From: a virus
Virus record (IMG/VR): IMGVR_UViG_3300035670_006770
Location: 1-50,469 of that record
Length of the DNA: 50,469 nt
Direction: 5' to 3' (one strand)
The notes beneath the pieces were generated by a model. It was given only the letters and a program-made list of their open reading frames with translations, had not been told where the DNA came from and did not search any database. Numbering within the stretch: position 1 is the stretch's first letter; each line of letters starts with the position of its first letter. This document shows positions 50,148-50,469 of the stretch, piece by piece. Position numbers and translations under genes: made by a program.

Positions 50148-50469
50148 TATAGGTAGTCCTTTATAAACTTACTACTAGCAAGATTTTTCTGCTTGCTTTC
50201 ACACATAATATCTGCCCAACTACTGTGCGACGCAGCCCACTCATTTACTCGCCTATTCCAGTAGTAATCACTATGTGCTCGCAGTTTAGCTGACGTAAAA
50301 CCCATGCTTGTAAGTAGTTTGTAGTCGGGCAATTCATCTGGGGTGTGTTCGACAAGCACATCTTCTCTGGATACTGAATAGTGTATAACAGGTCTAATAC
50401 CTCGCCACGAATCTTTAACCACTCTAATTCGGTCGTCGTCTGGCTCAATGTATTCTCCCTTGCTGTATA
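50147..50469 (-). CDS. Hypothetical protein, 5' end beyond the window
   Basis: The frame stays open to the right edge (YSKGEYIEPDDDRIRVV upstream of the GTG at 50422), so the gene begins outside and 106 or more residues are visible. It has VIHYSVSREDVLVEHTPDEL, HSDYYWNRRVNEWAASHSSW and a Lys-rich end. No family was recognised. Confidence 0.6.
   Translation of the reverse strand, partial: YSKGEYIEPDDDRIRVVKDSWRGIRPVIHYSVSREDVLVEHTPDELPDYKLLTSMGFTSAKLRAHSDYYWNRRVNEWAASHSSWADIMCESKQKNLASSKFIKDYL

Overview
The window is part of the genome of a tailed, strictly lytic-looking bacteriophage of a Gram-negative host. The base composition is AT-rich (by eye about 38-40% GC). The signs of a phage are receptor-binding tail proteins, a lysis cassette, a complete phage replication module, tRNA genes, homing endonucleases and dense gene packing with 1-8 base overlaps. 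A GH19 endolysin next to spanin-like and lipoprotein genes points to an outer-membrane host. No integrase or lysogeny repressor was seen. Capsid, terminase and tail-tube genes lie outside the window. The host cannot be named. The two-piece (permuted) tmRNA is of the kind known from alphaproteobacteria, some betaproteobacteria and cyanobacteria.

Left arm, plus strand, 1-20422: two giant tail adhesins built from LamG-like repeats, a glycine-rich domain and a shared C-terminal cap, with small tail accessory genes (1-9768). Next come a methyltransferase-glycosyltransferase fusion (9802-11352) and a lysis/envelope block with spanin-like pair, endolysin, holin candidates, lipoproteins and secreted low-complexity proteins (11354-17654). 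The arm ends with PhoH, a class III nucleotide cyclase and a conserved hypothetical protein (17677-20422). A strong bidirectional terminator at about 20428-20457 separates it from the right arm.

Right arm, minus strand, 50469-20462 (read right to left). The far right holds many small unknown genes, four tRNAs, a permuted tmRNA gene, a separate rubrerythrin and rubredoxin, an orphan ParS/MbcA-like antitoxin domain, a collagen-like protein and small DNA-binding proteins. Then comes an NAD+-dependent DNA ligase encoded as two genes with a GIY-YIG endonuclease between them. The replication and nucleotide module follows: DnaB-like helicase, DnaG-like primase, family A DNA polymerase, SF2 helicase, gp32-like ssDNA-binding protein, SbcD/gp47, SbcC/gp46, a PD-(D/E)XK resolvase, 5'-3' exonuclease, subtilisin-like protease, dUTPase and B12-dependent ribonucleotide reductase.

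Right-arm genes are served by a repeated host-type sigma70 promoter (TTGAAA-like, 17 bases, TATAAT) and by hairpin terminators. Several genes missed by a 60-residue cutoff are annotated here: 15930-16028, 20462-20641, 42685-42834, 49016-49123, 49120-49224, 49992-50147 and two weaker candidates. The most unusual items are the permuted tmRNA with a readable 19-residue tag, the rubrerythrin/rubredoxin pair, the cyclase with altered base-recognition positions, the split ligase, the GC-rich mosaic in the first tail fibre, and an uncharacterised structured-RNA candidate near 49816-49980. All family assignments were made by reading motifs, without database searches.
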